Assembly: GCF_002954765.1 (NCBI RefSeq)
Contig: NZ_MTPW01000001.1
Coordinates: 1,563,501-1,627,500, forward strand
Origin: Nonlabens arenilitoris
GTDB taxonomy: Bacteria > Bacteroidota > Bacteroidia > Flavobacteriales > Flavobacteriaceae
Direction of reading: 5' to 3'
Length of the DNA: 64,000 nucleotides
The notes under the pieces are model-generated. The model did not search any database. It was not told the DNA's origin and saw nothing but the letters and a program-made list of their open reading frames with translations. Made by a program: the position numbers and the translations under genes. This document shows positions 8,954 to 19,375 of this stretch, piece after piece. Numbering within the stretch: the first letter of the stretch is position 1; every line of letters begins with the position of its first letter.

Positions 8954-10327
8954 TTAGTTTACTAAGTTGATCTCTACACGTCTGTTTTGAGCACGACCTG
9001 CTTTAGTTTTATTGTCAGCAACTGGACGAGCTTCTCCATAACCTACTGAAGAAAGTCTGAATTCGTCAATTCCGTTAGCAACTAAGTAGTTTTTAACTTC
9101 GTTTGCACGAGAATCAGATAATCTTTGGTTCAATGTAGCAGATCCAACACTATCTGTGTGACCGTCAATTGAGAACTTTGCAGTTGGGTATTTCTTAAGG
9201 ATTGCAGTGATATCAGCAAGAACTTTTGCAGACTCAGCCTTAATAGTAGCTTTACCTGTATCGAATAAGATTGTTTTTGCGTATTGATTTAATTTTTCTT
9301 GTTCTTCAACTGTAGGTGCAGCTGGCTTAGGACAACCTGCTAGAGAAGCAATACCAGGAGTATCTGGACACTTATCATCAGCATCTAGTACACCATCGTT
9401 ATCTCTATCTGTAGGACAACCATTGTTAGAAGCAGGACCTTTAACTGTTTTACAGTTGTCTTTACTATCTACAACACCATCACCATCAGTATCAGGATCT
9501 GGACAACCATTGTTATAAGCTGGACCAGCTTCATTAACACAGTTATCATCTTTATCTAATGTACCATCGCCATCAGTGTCAGGACATCCCATAGACTCAG
9601 CAGGACCTGCTGCATTAGGACAGTTGTCTTTGCTATCTTCAATACCATCACCATCAGAGTCAGGACAACCCATAAATTGCTCTAATCCAGCAACAGATGG
9701 ACATGCATCTTTATCATCATAGATACCATCGCCATCAGTGTCAGTACCACCCCATGTGAATTTTAAACCAGCTGTGTGCTGGAAGTGCTTTGGGTTAGCG
9801 TCTTCAAAAGCGTGTTTGTAAGTAGTTTGTAAGTTTATAGCAATACCTTCTGTAATATAAAAGTCAATTCCAGCAGTACCGTTAAAAGTACCAAATCCGT
9901 CGTTATCAACCCAGTTGTAACCACCACCAACTCCAACGAATGGAGCAATGATACCATCTTGCTTGATCATGTTACGAAAGTTGTATTCCAAACCACCATC
10001 TAATCCAAAGTATGAAATATCATCAATACTTGTGTCACCGATTTTGTCGATAGTATTTACAGAAAAAGCTCCTGTTGCTACAATACCGTCACCTACATAG
10101 TATCCTACCTGAACACGGCTAGGTGCTGGTAAAATATTATAATGATCTGTATTGAAAAAATCTTCAAAATAGTCTCCTAATCCTTGGTCAGCCTCACCAA
10201 CTGGATATAGGTCAATTGCGTTTGTTCCAATTGCGATAGACCATCTGTTTCCTTCGTCTTGTGCATTAGCAGTTGATGCTCCTAAAAGAACAGCACATGC
10301 TACTAAAATTTTAAATATGTTTTTCAT
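8954..10327 (-). CDS. OmpA-family outer membrane protein with thrombospondin type 3 repeats
   Basis: A 457-residue outer-membrane protein tethering the envelope to peptidoglycan. Residues 1-22 form a signal peptide (cleavage after STANA). About 23-190 looks like an eight-stranded barrel. About 195-330 holds five or more calcium-binding DxDxDG repeats of TSP3 type with paired cysteines. About 345-457 is the OmpA C-terminal peptidoglycan-binding domain, with [24 protein letters not shown] and [10 protein letters not shown]. It has its own good promoter at 10355-10384 and terminator at 8909-8936, so it is a strong single-gene unit inside the addA-kbl-addB run. Confidence 0.94.
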   Translation of the reverse strand: MKNIFKILVACAVLLGASTANAQDEGNRWSIAIGTNAIDLYPVGEADQGLGDYFEDFFNTDHYNILPAPSRVQVGYYVGDGIVATGAFSVNTIDKIGDTSIDDISYFGLDGGLEYNFRNMIKQDGIIAPFVGVGGGYNWVDNDGFGTFNGTAGIDFYITEGIAINLQTTYKHAFEDANPKHFQHTAGLKFTWGGTDTDGDGIYDDKDACPSVAGLEQFMGCPDSDGDGIEDSKDNCPNAAGPAESMGCPDTDGDGTLDKDDNCVNEAGPAYNNGCPDPDTDGDGVVDSKDNCKTVKGPASNNGCPTDRDNDGVLDADDKCPDTPGIASLAGCPKPAAPTVEEQEKLNQYAKTILFDTGKATIKAESAKVLADITAILKKYPTAKFSIDGHTDSVGSATLNQRLSDSRANEVKNYLVANGIDEFRLSSVGYGEARPVADNKTKAGRAQNRRVEINLVN

Positions 10328-10354
10328 GTTGGGGTTTTTTATTAATCAACAGAA

Positions 10355-10384
10355 CAAAATTACTCTGTTATTGTGCATTCACAA
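10355..10384 (-). promoter_or_regulatory. Promoter of ompA (Bacteroidota type)
   Basis: On the minus strand TTG (10384-10382) is followed after 19 bases by TAATTTTG (10362-10355), a full match to the TTG-N19-TAnnTTTG consensus, 28 bases before the ATG. Confidence 0.8.
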
Positions 10385-10440
10385 GACTTTAACCTATAAA
10401 TTTTCGTGAAATTGCTGATTAATTGTTAATTTCTCTTAAA

Positions 10441-11637
10441 TTATGCGATAACTCCTAGTTCAAGTCCTACTTTTTTGAAAGCATTGATAGCTTTGTCGAG
10501 GTGTTCTTTATCGTGAGCAGCACTTAATTGTACTCTAATTCTTGCTTTTTCTTTAGGTACAACAGGATAAAAGAACCCGATTACATAAATTCCTTCTTCT
10601 AAAAGTGCATCTGCCATCTGTTGTGATAATTTTGCATCGTATAGCATTACTGGCACTATTGCGCTTTCGCCATCAACAAAGTCAAAGCCTAATTCTTTCA
10701 TGCCTTTTTTAAAGTAAGCTGTATTAGCTTGTACTTTATCAATTAAGTCTGTGCTAGAGTCAATAAGCTCTAAAGCTTTAATCGACGCACCTACAATGGA
10801 TGGTGCTAATGAATTACTGAATAAATATGGTCTAGAGCGTTGTCTTAAAATTTCTATGATCTCTTTTTTTGCAACGGTATAACCACCCATTGCGCCACCT
10901 AAAGCTTTTCCTAAAGTACCTGTTATAATGTCTATCCTGCCTAAAACACCTTTAGCTTCTAGCGATCCACGACCAGTATCACCTAAAAATCCTGCGGCGT
11001 GACATTCATCTACCATTACTAGTGCGTCATACTTATCTGCTAGATCACAAATTTTATCTAATGGTGCTAGGATTCCATCCATAGAAAACACACCGTCAGT
11101 TACAATAACTTTAAACCTTGCTCCATCTTCATTTGCTTTGATCAATTGTTTTTCTAAATCAGTCATGTCTGCACTAGCGTATCTATATCTAGCAGCCTTA
11201 CATAATCGGACTCCATCAATTATTGAAGCATGATTTAGTGAGTCAGAAATAATAGCATCTTCTTTACCCAATAAAGGTTCAAAAACGCCACCATTTGCAT
11301 CAAAGCAAGCAGCGTATAGTATAGTGTCTTCACAGCCGTAAAACTCTGCAAGTTTTTGTTCTAGTTCCTTATGTATATCTTGAGTACCACAAATAAATCT
11401 TACAGAACTCATCCCAAAACCATGAGAGTCTAGGGTGTCTTTTGCAGCCTGAATTACTTCTGGGTGAGATGATAATCCTAGGTAATTATTTGCACAAAAG
11501 TTAATGACCTCACTACCATCATCTAGTGTAATTACTGCATCCTGTGGTGATGTGATAATACGCTCTTTTTTATATAATCCTTGCTCTTTAATTTCTTCAA
11601 TTTCTTTTTGAAGATATTCTTTCATACTACCGTACAT
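10441..11637 (-). CDS. kbl: Glycine C-acetyltransferase (2-amino-3-ketobutyrate CoA ligase)
   Basis: Kbl is a PLP enzyme that splits 2-amino-3-ketobutyrate with CoA into glycine and acetyl-CoA in threonine degradation. The 398 residues match the family. Motifs are [14 protein letters not shown] near residue 45, [16 protein letters not shown] with the PLP-contacting Asp and His, and the Schiff-base lysine in [15 protein letters not shown] near residue 240. No threonine dehydrogenase gene lies next to it. An alternative alpha-oxoamine synthase role is less likely because the N-terminus and length fit Kbl well. Confidence 0.94.
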   Translation of the reverse strand: MYGSMKEYLQKEIEEIKEQGLYKKERIITSPQDAVITLDDGSEVINFCANNYLGLSSHPEVIQAAKDTLDSHGFGMSSVRFICGTQDIHKELEQKLAEFYGCEDTILYAACFDANGGVFEPLLGKEDAIISDSLNHASIIDGVRLCKAARYRYASADMTDLEKQLIKANEDGARFKVIVTDGVFSMDGILAPLDKICDLADKYDALVMVDECHAAGFLGDTGRGSLEAKGVLGRIDIITGTLGKALGGAMGGYTVAKKEIIEILRQRSRPYLFSNSLAPSIVGASIKALELIDSSTDLIDKVQANTAYFKKGMKELGFDFVDGESAIVPVMLYDAKLSQQMADALLEEGIYVIGFFYPVVPKEKARIRVQLSAAHDKEHLDKAINAFKKVGLELGVIA

Positions 11638-11659
11638 AGTTGCGATTTTTTTAGTGTTT

Positions 11660-11667
11660 CAAAGGTA
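11660..11667 (-). promoter_or_regulatory. Putative -7 box for kbl
   Basis: TACCTTTG on the minus strand, 22 bases before the kbl ATG, matches TAnnTTTG. The -33 TTG is not evident. Confidence 0.45.
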
Positions 11668-11683
11668 ATAAACTATACTTGTT

Positions 11684-14600
11684 TTAATTCCATATGAGTT
11701 CCTTAAGCTCATCTGTATATATAAGTACTTTTTCCTTTATTTTATAATTCATTTGCTGTAATAATACCGCATAGTAATCCAGTTGATCTCTATGCTTTTC
11801 TAGTTGGGCTCCTGTTTTATAATCTATAATAGTAACCTCTCGATCATTAATAATAAGTCTGTCTGGTATAAATTTCTTGCCATCAGGAGTGAGGATACCA
11901 CGTTCATTAAGGATATTTAATTCTGGCAAATAATATTTTTCAAAATATGAAGGACTTATCATCAATTTAAGAGTGTCAATCAATTCCTGTTTTAAATGAG
12001 ATGATATATAATCATCTCTTTCTATTTTGATAATTACCGCTGGTAGATCAATAATAGATTCTATTTGTGATATATAATCGTGCAGTAAATTACCTTTATT
12101 GATAGACTCTTGAACACCACTGGCCCACAACATTCCTCTACGGGTAGAGAAGTCTGCACGTGATGTTGAAGAATGCGTTTTATAATTCCCTAGTTCTTGT
12201 GCAGGTTTACCATGTGATAAAGAAGATAATTTATTAAGGGTTCCTTTTTGAAAAGATACTACTTCATCTGTATCTTGTTTATCCCATGATGTACTATTAT
12301 CTAAAAATCGTTTTAATAATTGTCCATGTCTCAATGAGGATTCATCTTGATTTTTGGTCTCTGGATGGTCTATACAACAAACGTAAAGTTGTTCTACCGC
12401 ACGAGTAAACGCTACATATAAACCATTAATATGGTCCATTTGTGTTTTCTGTAAGTGCGTGTTGTAAACCTCTTGAGCTTGATCTGGATAAAACAATGCA
12501 TCTTTTGATAGAGACATATAAAGATTTTCAAAGCCTTCATATGCCGCTGGATTAACATTAACCCAATCAGTAGGTTTAAGTGAGGCATTCATTTTTGAAT
12601 CAGAGTAAGGTACAATGACAACCGGGAATTCTAGACCTTTAGATTTATGAATAGTCATAATTTGTACTGCTTGTGGATCTGGAGTTGCCGGCACGCTTAA
12701 TTTTTCTTTTTTCTTTTCCCAATGTTCTAAAAATCTTGATAGCGAAACATCTTGCCCGTTAGAAAACTCAAAAACTAATTCTAGAAAAGACTGCAATCTT
12801 AAATCTTGCTCATTAAAAAGTTCTAATGCTTGAGCTGTTTGTTCTGTGGCTTTAAATAATGGCGCTTTCGCGAAAGCAGATTCCATAGTGGCAGCATCAT
12901 CACAAAATACAACTTTTAATAAATCATAAAGCGATAAATTTATGTGGCTAATGATAAACGTGTTTATTTGTTCAATGTTATGATATTGAACATATTCTAA
13001 GAGAAATCCTAGTTTAAGGGCTTGCTGATCTGGCTGATGAATCATTTTCATAAATTCAACCAATAATCTCACGCGTGGTGATGCCTCAACCAGTAGGCTG
13101 TCTCCAGAAACAACCGTGATGTCTTGTTTTACTAAATATTGAGCTAGTTCATGGCCTTGAGTATGCTTGCGTACTAAAATACAAATGTCGCCTAGTTCAA
13201 AACCTTGTGCAATGATGTTCTTAATTAACTGATGTACATGTGGTGGGTAAGGTGTAATTAAATCCTCATCATCACTTGATACAAAATCATTGTTATTTAA
13301 AAAATCAACTTGTATATAACCACCTTGTTTATGCGTCGTTTTTTGATGTAAATAATTTTGATATAAATTTTTATAGATATCGCTATGTAAATAGTCTCCA
13401 TAAAATTTAAAAAACTCATTGTTAAATTCTATCACATTGTGGTAACTGCGCCAGTTAAATTCTAGTGTCTGATTGCTTTTCTCTAATTCAAATAATTGGT
13501 TTTTTTCTAATAATCCTAAAAATTGATTTGCATCACTACCACGCCATCTATAGATTGATTGCTTTGCATCTCCTACGAGCATTAGCGTACCGCTAGTGCC
13601 GTTATCATCAATGCTTTGTAAAGCGTTGCTTATTAATGGGATCATATTTTCCCATTGCATGCGTGACGTGTCTTGGAACTCATCAATAAAATAGTGACGA
13701 TACTTTTCACCTAATCGCTCATAAACAAATGGAGCAGGCTGGTCTTTAATCTGGTTTCTTAAAAGACCATTAAACTCATAAATAGGAACAACCTGCTCTT
13801 CTTTTTTAATTAAATTAATTTCATGCATTAACTCGTTAAGTAGTGATAATGGGACAATACTTTTAATGATGTTTTCATGAAATTTTATATGCCCATAGGT
13901 TGCTCTATAGGCAATGCCAAAATCAGCGATGTCAACACGTAAAGCATCTATACCATCTTTAATATGTTGTTTTTGATTCTTTGCATATAAGTCGCCTGCG
14001 ATAAAATCTCTTATTGAAGCTGTATTGGGTATTACCGATAGATCCTCTTGCGATGTTTTAATAATTGTATTAAATATACTGCGAGAACCACCTTTAAAAT
14101 CTTTAGGTTCTAATCCTTGTTGTTTTGACTTTTCAATAAGTCCTATGGCTAGCTCTTTTAAATGTGTTTTTAGACCTCGATTTTTAAGCTTTAAATTTTG
14201 AGCTAATTTTTCAAAGTCTTCGCTAGATTTTTGTTCTAATGCTTTAAGGTATTCATAATGATTTTCATTTTTAATTAATGAAGATATTTGCATGAGATCA
14301 AAAGCGACATCCCAGCTTTTATTGTTGTCAATTTTAGATAATGAAAAATCTACTAACTTTTTAGTAAGCTTTTTATCATTGCCAGCACGAGCTAGTAAAT
14401 TCTGGATTGCCTTATTGATTAAAGAATCTGTGTCTAATTCTACCTCAAATCCAGCGGGCAAATCAATATCTTTTGCAAAAGTGCGCAAGATGCGGTGATT
14501 AAATGCATCAATTGTAACTATGTCAAAAGCAGAGTAGTCATGTAAAAGGCGTTGATGGATTTTAATAGCTTTGTTTGCAAGATCTTTATCATCTAATCCA

Positions 14601-14854
14601 GTTATCTCTTTAATGTGATTAAAAATTCCTAGGCTATTATCTGGCACAGGTTGTTTCCCAAAATTATACAAGTGTTCGAGAACTCGTTCTTTCATTTCTG
14701 CAACTGCCTTGTTGGTAAAAGTTACTGCTAGAATCTTGCGGTAATGATTATTGAATTGCGATTGAAATAGTAGCGTGAGGTAGTCTCTCGCCAGTGTATA
14801 GGTTTTACCAGATCCAGCACTGGCGCTGTAAAATGTAGTAGGAGATGAGGTCAT
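11684..14854 (-). CDS. addA: AddA-like UvrD/Rep helicase-nuclease
   Basis: A superfamily 1A helicase with a C-terminal RecB-type nuclease, the expected active motor of AddAB break resection. Walker A SASAGSGKT lies at residues 10-18, helicase motif II is in YFIDEFQDTS, motif III is GDAKQSIYRWRGSD, and a late block is QIMTIHKSKGLEFPVV. The end carries PDRLIINDREVTIIDYKTG, the PD-(D/E)XK nuclease core. I place the start at the ATG giving MTSSPTTF; two codons upstream is only a TTG. The palindrome at 12863-12878 is translated AFAKA. Length (1056 residues) is slightly short for AddA but normal for this phylum. Confidence 0.9.
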   Translation of the reverse strand: MTSSPTTFYSASAGSGKTYTLARDYLTLLFQSQFNNHYRKILAVTFTNKAVAEMKERVLEHLYNFGKQPVPDNSLGIFNHIKEITGLDDKDLANKAIKIHQRLLHDYSAFDIVTIDAFNHRILRTFAKDIDLPAGFEVELDTDSLINKAIQNLLARAGNDKKLTKKLVDFSLSKIDNNKSWDVAFDLMQISSLIKNENHYEYLKALEQKSSEDFEKLAQNLKLKNRGLKTHLKELAIGLIEKSKQQGLEPKDFKGGSRSIFNTIIKTSQEDLSVIPNTASIRDFIAGDLYAKNQKQHIKDGIDALRVDIADFGIAYRATYGHIKFHENIIKSIVPLSLLNELMHEINLIKKEEQVVPIYEFNGLLRNQIKDQPAPFVYERLGEKYRHYFIDEFQDTSRMQWENMIPLISNALQSIDDNGTSGTLMLVGDAKQSIYRWRGSDANQFLGLLEKNQLFELEKSNQTLEFNWRSYHNVIEFNNEFFKFYGDYLHSDIYKNLYQNYLHQKTTHKQGGYIQVDFLNNNDFVSSDDEDLITPYPPHVHQLIKNIIAQGFELGDICILVRKHTQGHELAQYLVKQDITVVSGDSLLVEASPRVRLLVEFMKMIHQPDQQALKLGFLLEYVQYHNIEQINTFIISHINLSLYDLLKVVFCDDAATMESAFAKAPLFKATEQTAQALELFNEQDLRLQSFLELVFEFSNGQDVSLSRFLEHWEKKKEKLSVPATPDPQAVQIMTIHKSKGLEFPVVIVPYSDSKMNASLKPTDWVNVNPAAYEGFENLYMSLSKDALFYPDQAQEVYNTHLQKTQMDHINGLYVAFTRAVEQLYVCCIDHPETKNQDESSLRHGQLLKRFLDNSTSWDKQDTDEVVSFQKGTLNKLSSLSHGKPAQELGNYKTHSSTSRADFSTRRGMLWASGVQESINKGNLLHDYISQIESIIDLPAVIIKIERDDYISSHLKQELIDTLKLMISPSYFEKYYLPELNILNERGILTPDGKKFIPDRLIINDREVTIIDYKTGAQLEKHRDQLDYYAVLLQQMNYKIKEKVLIYTDELKELIWN
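12863..12878. repeat. Dispersed palindrome copy 4, inside addA
   Basis: CGCTTTCGCGAAAGCA has the exact 14-base core but the last outer base is A. It is translated AFAKA. Confidence 0.93.
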
Positions 14855-14860
14855 ACTCAA

Positions 14861-15090
14861 AGGTATGATGAAAAACTGAAAAGCGATCGAACTACTTCTT
14901 AAATTTGAATCTAATTAAAATTTTGAAAGCGAATGTAAAATCTATTATGTATCGTCATTCGTTTTACTGATCATAGATTATTAATACTCATTAATAAGAT
15001 TAAGTATATTATAACATCAATAATTTTAACATATCGCAGTTTGTGTTTAAATTTATACTTTATAAATAAAACTATTAAAACCAATATATT
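14861..15090. other. Divergent addA-sodA intergenic region
   Basis: This A/T-rich region of 230 bases holds the start signals of both genes. I see no convincing consensus promoter, no small ORF and no repeat. TACCTTTG overlaps the beginning of addA but is too close to its ATG to be persuasive. Confidence 0.5.
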
Positions 15091-15696
15091 ATGGCTTTTG
15101 AACTACCTAAATTAAACTATGCGTATGATGCGCTAGAACCACATATTGATGCTAGAACAATGGAGATTCACCATTCAAAGCACCACAACGGTTATACTAA
15201 TAACTTAAACAATGCTATTGAAGGTACAGATTTAGAAGGAAAGTCTATTGAAGACATTCTTACAAATCTAGATATGGACAACAAAGCGGTTAGAAATAAT
15301 GGTGGTGGATTTTACAATCACAGATTATTCTGGGAAGTAATGTCACCTAATGGTGGTGGAAAACCTACTGGAGATCTTGCTGCTGCAATTGATAAAGCTT
15401 TTGGTTCTTATGATGCATTTCAAGATAAATTTGCTACTGCGGCTAAAACTCAGTTTGGTTCTGGTTGGGCATTTTTATGTGTTAAAGATGGTGCTCTAGA
15501 AGTTTGTGGAACTCCTAATCAAGACAATCCATTAATGCCTGGTGTAGGATGTGGAGGAACTCCTATCCTAGGACTTGACGTATGGGAGCACGCATATTAC
15601 CTAAACTATCAAAACCGCAGACCTGATTATGTAACTGCATTTTTTAATGTCATCAACTGGGACGCTGTGGCTGAGAAATATAACGCTGCTAAATAG
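15091..15696 (+). CDS. sodA: Superoxide dismutase, Fe/Mn type
   Basis: Converts superoxide to oxygen and hydrogen peroxide in the cytoplasm. The 201-residue protein has both family domains. Metal ligands appear as His27 in MEIHHSKHH, a second His in [10 protein letters not shown], and Asp and His in [19 protein letters not shown]. The GSGWAFL block precedes the last ligands. Iron or manganese use cannot be settled from sequence. It stands alone with a strong terminator at 15741-15782. Confidence 0.95.
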   Translation: MAFELPKLNYAYDALEPHIDARTMEIHHSKHHNGYTNNLNNAIEGTDLEGKSIEDILTNLDMDNKAVRNNGGGFYNHRLFWEVMSPNGGGKPTGDLAAAIDKAFGSYDAFQDKFATAAKTQFGSGWAFLCVKDGALEVCGTPNQDNPLMPGVGCGGTPILGLDVWEHAYYLNYQNRRPDYVTAFFNVINWDAVAEKYNAAK

Positions 15697-15740
15697 TAGT
15701 TGTTATTAGTTGGTTAAAACCATCAGCTTATTTACAACTT

Positions 15741-15782
15741 AAAAGCCCTAAAGTATTCATTGAAAACTTTAGGGCTTTTTAT
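15741..15782. terminator. Hairpin terminator after sodA
   Basis: A 14-base stem (15741-15754 with 15766-15779) is followed by T residues. The leading A-run lets it work for minus-strand transcription as well. Confidence 0.88.
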
Positions 15783-15865
15783 ATTTCACTAACTTTAATG
15801 TAAATAACTTAGTGTGAAGAGATGTAATACATTCACATCATAAAATATGCTAGATATGCTTTTAA

Positions 15866-17764
15866 TTAATAAGCTCTCTCATCATTCTTCTCATAGAAGT
15901 TGATGTAGGCACGATTCACCACACGGTTACCTCCATCAGTAGGATAGTTGCCTGTAAAATACCAGTCGCCTAAGTTTTTAGGACAGGCTTTATGTAGATT
16001 ATCCACTGTTTGATAGACTATTTTAACTTCTGCGTTTAAATCGTCATCAGACAGCAATTCACCTATTTTATCAGATATTTCTTGATCAGTAAATGGGTCG
16101 TAAAGCTCTTTTACGTAATTCACTACATCTTTATCTTTATACTCTATTTGAGCTTTACACTTCTTATAAATCTCTTCTACAATGTTATAAGTACCACGAT
16201 CTTCATGTAAAGCTAGAGCAGCTCTAAAAGCAACTAACCCTTCTAGTCGTGCCATATCGATTCCATAACAATCAGGATATCTAATTTGTGGTGCACTAGA
16301 AACAACTACAATTTTCTTAGGCTTTAAACGATCCATCATTTTGAGAATGGACTTTTTAAGCGTTGTTCCTCGTACTATGGAATCATCTATAATCACAAGA
16401 TTATCATTCTCTTTAACCACTCCATAAGTCACATCATATACGTGAGCCACTAAATCGTCTCGAGAAGAATCCTCTGTGATAAAGGTTCTTAACTTAGCAT
16501 CTTTAATCGCAATCTTTTCAGTTCGCAGCTTTCGCGAAAGCGTATCCTCAACTTGTTGAGCGGTCAGTTTACCTTCTCCAGCAATAATAGCATCTCTTTT
16601 TTGCTCATTTAAAACGGCATGTGCCGCTTCTACCATACCATAGAATGAAGTTTCGGCAGTGTTAGGAATGTATGAAAAAACGGTATTATCGATATCATGG
16701 TCTATAAACTCCATGATTTTAGGGAATAGTAAATGTCCTAGTTTTTTACGTTCTTGATAAATCTCGGCATCGCTACCACGAGAGAAATAAATACGTTCAA
16801 AAGAACAGGCTTTACGTTCTAGTGGTTTCAGTATTTGTTCAATACTTACTTTACCATTCTTTTTAATGATAATAGCTTTACCTGGATCCAGTTCTTTTAC
16901 TTCTTCAAACGGTGCGTTAAACGCAGTTTGAATTACAGGTCGTTCACTAGCTACAACAACTACTTCATCATCTTGATAGTAGTATGCAGGTCTAATACCA
17001 GATGGATCTCTTAAAAGGAAAGCGTCACCATGTCCCATAAGTCCACCCATGGCATAGCCACCATCCCAGTCTTTTGCACTTTTCTTAAGAACTTTAGCAA
17101 CGTTAAGTTGTTCAGCTATTTTAGGAGAAGATTCCATTTTAGAAAGTCCTTCAGCCTTGAATTTTTTATATAATTTAGAAACCTCACGATCTTGAAAATG
17201 GCCTACCTTTTCCATAACGGTTACGGTGTCTGCCATGTCTTTAGGGTGCTGTCCTAATTCTACTAACTTGTCAAATAACTCAAACACGTTAGTCATGTTA
17301 AAATTACCAGCCATGATTAGGTTGCGATGCATCCAGTTGTTCTGACGTAAAAATGGATGTACAGATTCTATGCTGTTTTTTCCAAAAGTCCCATAACGCA
17401 CGTGTCCCATCATCAACTCGCCTATGTATGGGATTTGAGCTTTTTGAGCCGCTACATCATCCTTTATTTGTGGATTTTCATCTAACTCAGCATTAATGCG
17501 TTCATTAATTTGAGCAAAAATATCTTGGATAGGTTGCGGTTCATTACTGCGTACTCTTGAAATATATCGTTGACCAGGTTTTACGTCAAGTTTAATACTT
17601 GCAAATCCAGCACCATCTTGTCCGCGATTGTGCTGTTTTTCCATCATCAGGTACATTTTATTAATACCATAAAATGCCGTGCCATATTTCTCTTTGTAAT
17701 ATTCAAGAGGTTTAAGAAGTCTTATAAGTGCTATACCACACTCGTGTTTTAATGGATCGCTCAT
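15866..17764 (-). CDS. purF: Amidophosphoribosyltransferase, long Bacteroidota form
   Basis: Catalyses the first committed purine step, PRPP plus glutamine to phosphoribosylamine. The nucleophile is Cys9 (KHECGIALI), implying removal of a short propeptide as in the Bacillus enzyme. The glutaminase half includes GHVRYGTFG, and the PRPP-binding half has LVIIDDSIVRGTTLKKS. At 632 residues it is longer than the roughly 500-residue E. coli enzyme, with insertions in the N-terminal half, as I recall for other flavobacteria. Whether a second, standard PurF is encoded elsewhere is unknown. The palindrome at 16527-16542 is translated LSRK. Confidence 0.88.
   Translation of the reverse strand: MSDPLKHECGIALIRLLKPLEYYKEKYGTAFYGINKMYLMMEKQHNRGQDGAGFASIKLDVKPGQRYISRVRSNEPQPIQDIFAQINERINAELDENPQIKDDVAAQKAQIPYIGELMMGHVRYGTFGKNSIESVHPFLRQNNWMHRNLIMAGNFNMTNVFELFDKLVELGQHPKDMADTVTVMEKVGHFQDREVSKLYKKFKAEGLSKMESSPKIAEQLNVAKVLKKSAKDWDGGYAMGGLMGHGDAFLLRDPSGIRPAYYYQDDEVVVVASERPVIQTAFNAPFEEVKELDPGKAIIIKKNGKVSIEQILKPLERKACSFERIYFSRGSDAEIYQERKKLGHLLFPKIMEFIDHDIDNTVFSYIPNTAETSFYGMVEAAHAVLNEQKRDAIIAGEGKLTAQQVEDTLSRKLRTEKIAIKDAKLRTFITEDSSRDDLVAHVYDVTYGVVKENDNLVIIDDSIVRGTTLKKSILKMMDRLKPKKIVVVSSAPQIRYPDCYGIDMARLEGLVAFRAALALHEDRGTYNIVEEIYKKCKAQIEYKDKDVVNYVKELYDPFTDQEISDKIGELLSDDDLNAEVKIVYQTVDNLHKACPKNLGDWYFTGNYPTDGGNRVVNRAYINFYEKNDERAY
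16527..16542. repeat. Dispersed palindrome copy 5, inside purF
   Basis: AGCTTTCGCGAAAGCG has the exact 14-base core. It is translated LSRK within DTLSRKLRTEK. Confidence 0.95.
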
Positions 17765-17790
17765 GATGAATTCTAAAAGTCAAAAGTAAA

Positions 17791-17818
17791 TAAAAAGCCC
17801 TCAAAAATTTTGAGGGCT
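17791..17818 (-). terminator. Hairpin terminator between the PfkB kinase and purF
   Basis: An 11-base stem (17796-17806 with 17808-17818) with a T5 run on the minus strand lies just past the kinase stop. Confidence 0.85.
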
Positions 17819-17831
17819 CGATCATTTTTTA

Positions 17832-18752
17832 TTATGCGTTTATTTCAAATTTAGTAAGCGCTTTAAACTGCTCTAAACGTGTATTGATTTCTTCTGGCGT
17901 GATGGATTGCATGCGTTCTGTTCCGAATTTTTCTACACAAAAAGAAGCAAAGTTAGATCCGTAAATTATAGCTCTTTTCATGTTTTCAAAACTATAATCT
18001 TCACTAGACGCTAAGAATCCTGCAAATCCACCTGCAAATGTGTCTCCAGCTCCAGTCGGGTCAAAAACTTCTTCTAGTGGTAATGCTGGAGCAAAAAAGA
18101 TGTGTTCATCGTGGAATAATAATGCTCCGTGTTCACCTTTTTTAATGACCACATACTTAGGACCCATAGTATGAATCTTGCGTGCTGCTGCAACTAGTGA
18201 GTATTCACCAGACAATTGTCTAGCCTCTTCATCATTAATAGTAATGACATCTACCTTGGCAATGACCTCATGTAACATATCCAATGCGCTATCCATCCAA
18301 AAGTTCATGGTGTCGAGAATAATCAATTTAGCTGCAGGAGTTTGTTCTATAACACCTAATTGCACTGCTGGATGTAAGTTTCCTAGCATTACAACCTCTG
18401 CATCTTTAAAAGAATTAGGCACTACAGGATTGAAGTCTGCTAGCACATTTAATTCTGTAGCAAGAGTGTCGCGAGTATTCATGTCATTATGATACTTACC
18501 AGACCAGAAAAATGTTTTACCATCTTTAACAACATCAACACCTTCTATATTCATACCTCTATTAGAAAGCATGTCTAGGTATTCTTGTGGAAAATCACCA
18601 CCTACTACACTTACTAATCCAACTTCAGTATTAAAGTGAGAAGCGCTTAGGCCTATAAAAGTGGCTGCACCACCTAATATTTTATCTGTTTTTCCAAAAG
18701 GTGTTTCGATAGCATCAAAAGCTACTGTACCTACAACTACGAGTTTGCTCAT
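17832..18752 (-). CDS. PfkB-family sugar/nucleoside kinase
   Basis: A 306-residue ribokinase-fold kinase transferring ATP phosphate to a sugar or nucleoside. The N-terminal KILGGAATFIGLSASHF is the substrate-lid glycine motif. The C-terminal DPTGAGDTFAGGFAGFLA is the anion-hole and catalytic-Asp signature. The substrate is not clear. The position between rnhA and purF hints at nucleoside metabolism, but that is inference. A TACTTTTG box lies 17 bases before the ATG. Confidence 0.85.
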   Translation of the reverse strand: MSKLVVVGTVAFDAIETPFGKTDKILGGAATFIGLSASHFNTEVGLVSVVGGDFPQEYLDMLSNRGMNIEGVDVVKDGKTFFWSGKYHNDMNTRDTLATELNVLADFNPVVPNSFKDAEVVMLGNLHPAVQLGVIEQTPAAKLIILDTMNFWMDSALDMLHEVIAKVDVITINDEEARQLSGEYSLVAAARKIHTMGPKYVVIKKGEHGALLFHDEHIFFAPALPLEEVFDPTGAGDTFAGGFAGFLASSEDYSFENMKRAIIYGSNFASFCVEKFGTERMQSITPEEINTRLEQFKALTKFEINA

Positions 18753-18768
18753 TCTTGATATTTTTTTG

Positions 18769-18776
18769 CAAAAGTA
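18769..18776 (-). promoter_or_regulatory. Putative -7 box for the PfkB kinase
   Basis: TACTTTTG on the minus strand matches TAnnTTTG and sits close upstream of the ATG. The -33 element is weak. Confidence 0.4.
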
Positions 18777-18895
18777 CGGAATTAGTCAGTCCTTAAAGAA
18801 GAATAATTTTTAGTTAATTGAAGTCTGATTGTTGATATTTAATTAAGAAGTAAATAATTATTAGGTAGTCTATTATAGTTTGAATGGTGAGTAAA

Positions 18896-19375
18896 TTAAA
18901 ATAGCCCTTTCTCACTAGCTTCAAACCCTTCATCCACTAAATGATTACTTTTATTTAGAGCAGCACCTACAGCCAGTGCGTCACATCTTTCATTAATAGG
19001 GTGATCATTATGACCTTTAACCCATTGCATTTTAGGTTGTGTACGATTAAAGGCTTTGATAAAACGCTTCCATAAATCTGGGTTTTTGACATTTTTCCAC
19101 TTGCGTTTGATCCAGCCAGCAATCCAGTTTTTATTAACGGCATCACTAACATATTTACTGTCTGTAAAAACGGTAATTTGCACTTGATCCATTTTAATCT
19201 TTTCTAGAGCCTCTATAACCGCGAGCAATTCCATCCTGTTATTAGTGGTGCGCCTATAGCCTTGAGAAAACTCTTTTTTATATTTTTTTCCTACCCATAT
19301 CATCACAATCCCATAACCACCAGGTCCTGGATTGCCTCTTGAAGAGCCATCGGTGTATATGTGTACTTGCTCCAT
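18896..19375 (-). CDS. rnhA: Ribonuclease HI
   Basis: Degrades the RNA strand of RNA-DNA hybrids. The 159 residues match the bacterial family. YTDGSSRGNPGPGGYG carries the first catalytic Asp (about residue 9). RMELLAVIEAL gives the Glu, VFTDSKYVSDAVN the second Asp, and KGHNDHPINERCDALA the final His and Asp. The ATG overlaps the purN stop by one base (TAATG), so the two are likely translated together. Confidence 0.96.
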   Translation of the reverse strand: MEQVHIYTDGSSRGNPGPGGYGIVMIWVGKKYKKEFSQGYRRTTNNRMELLAVIEALEKIKMDQVQITVFTDSKYVSDAVNKNWIAGWIKRKWKNVKNPDLWKRFIKAFNRTQPKMQWVKGHNDHPINERCDALAVGAALNKSNHLVDEGFEASEKGLF

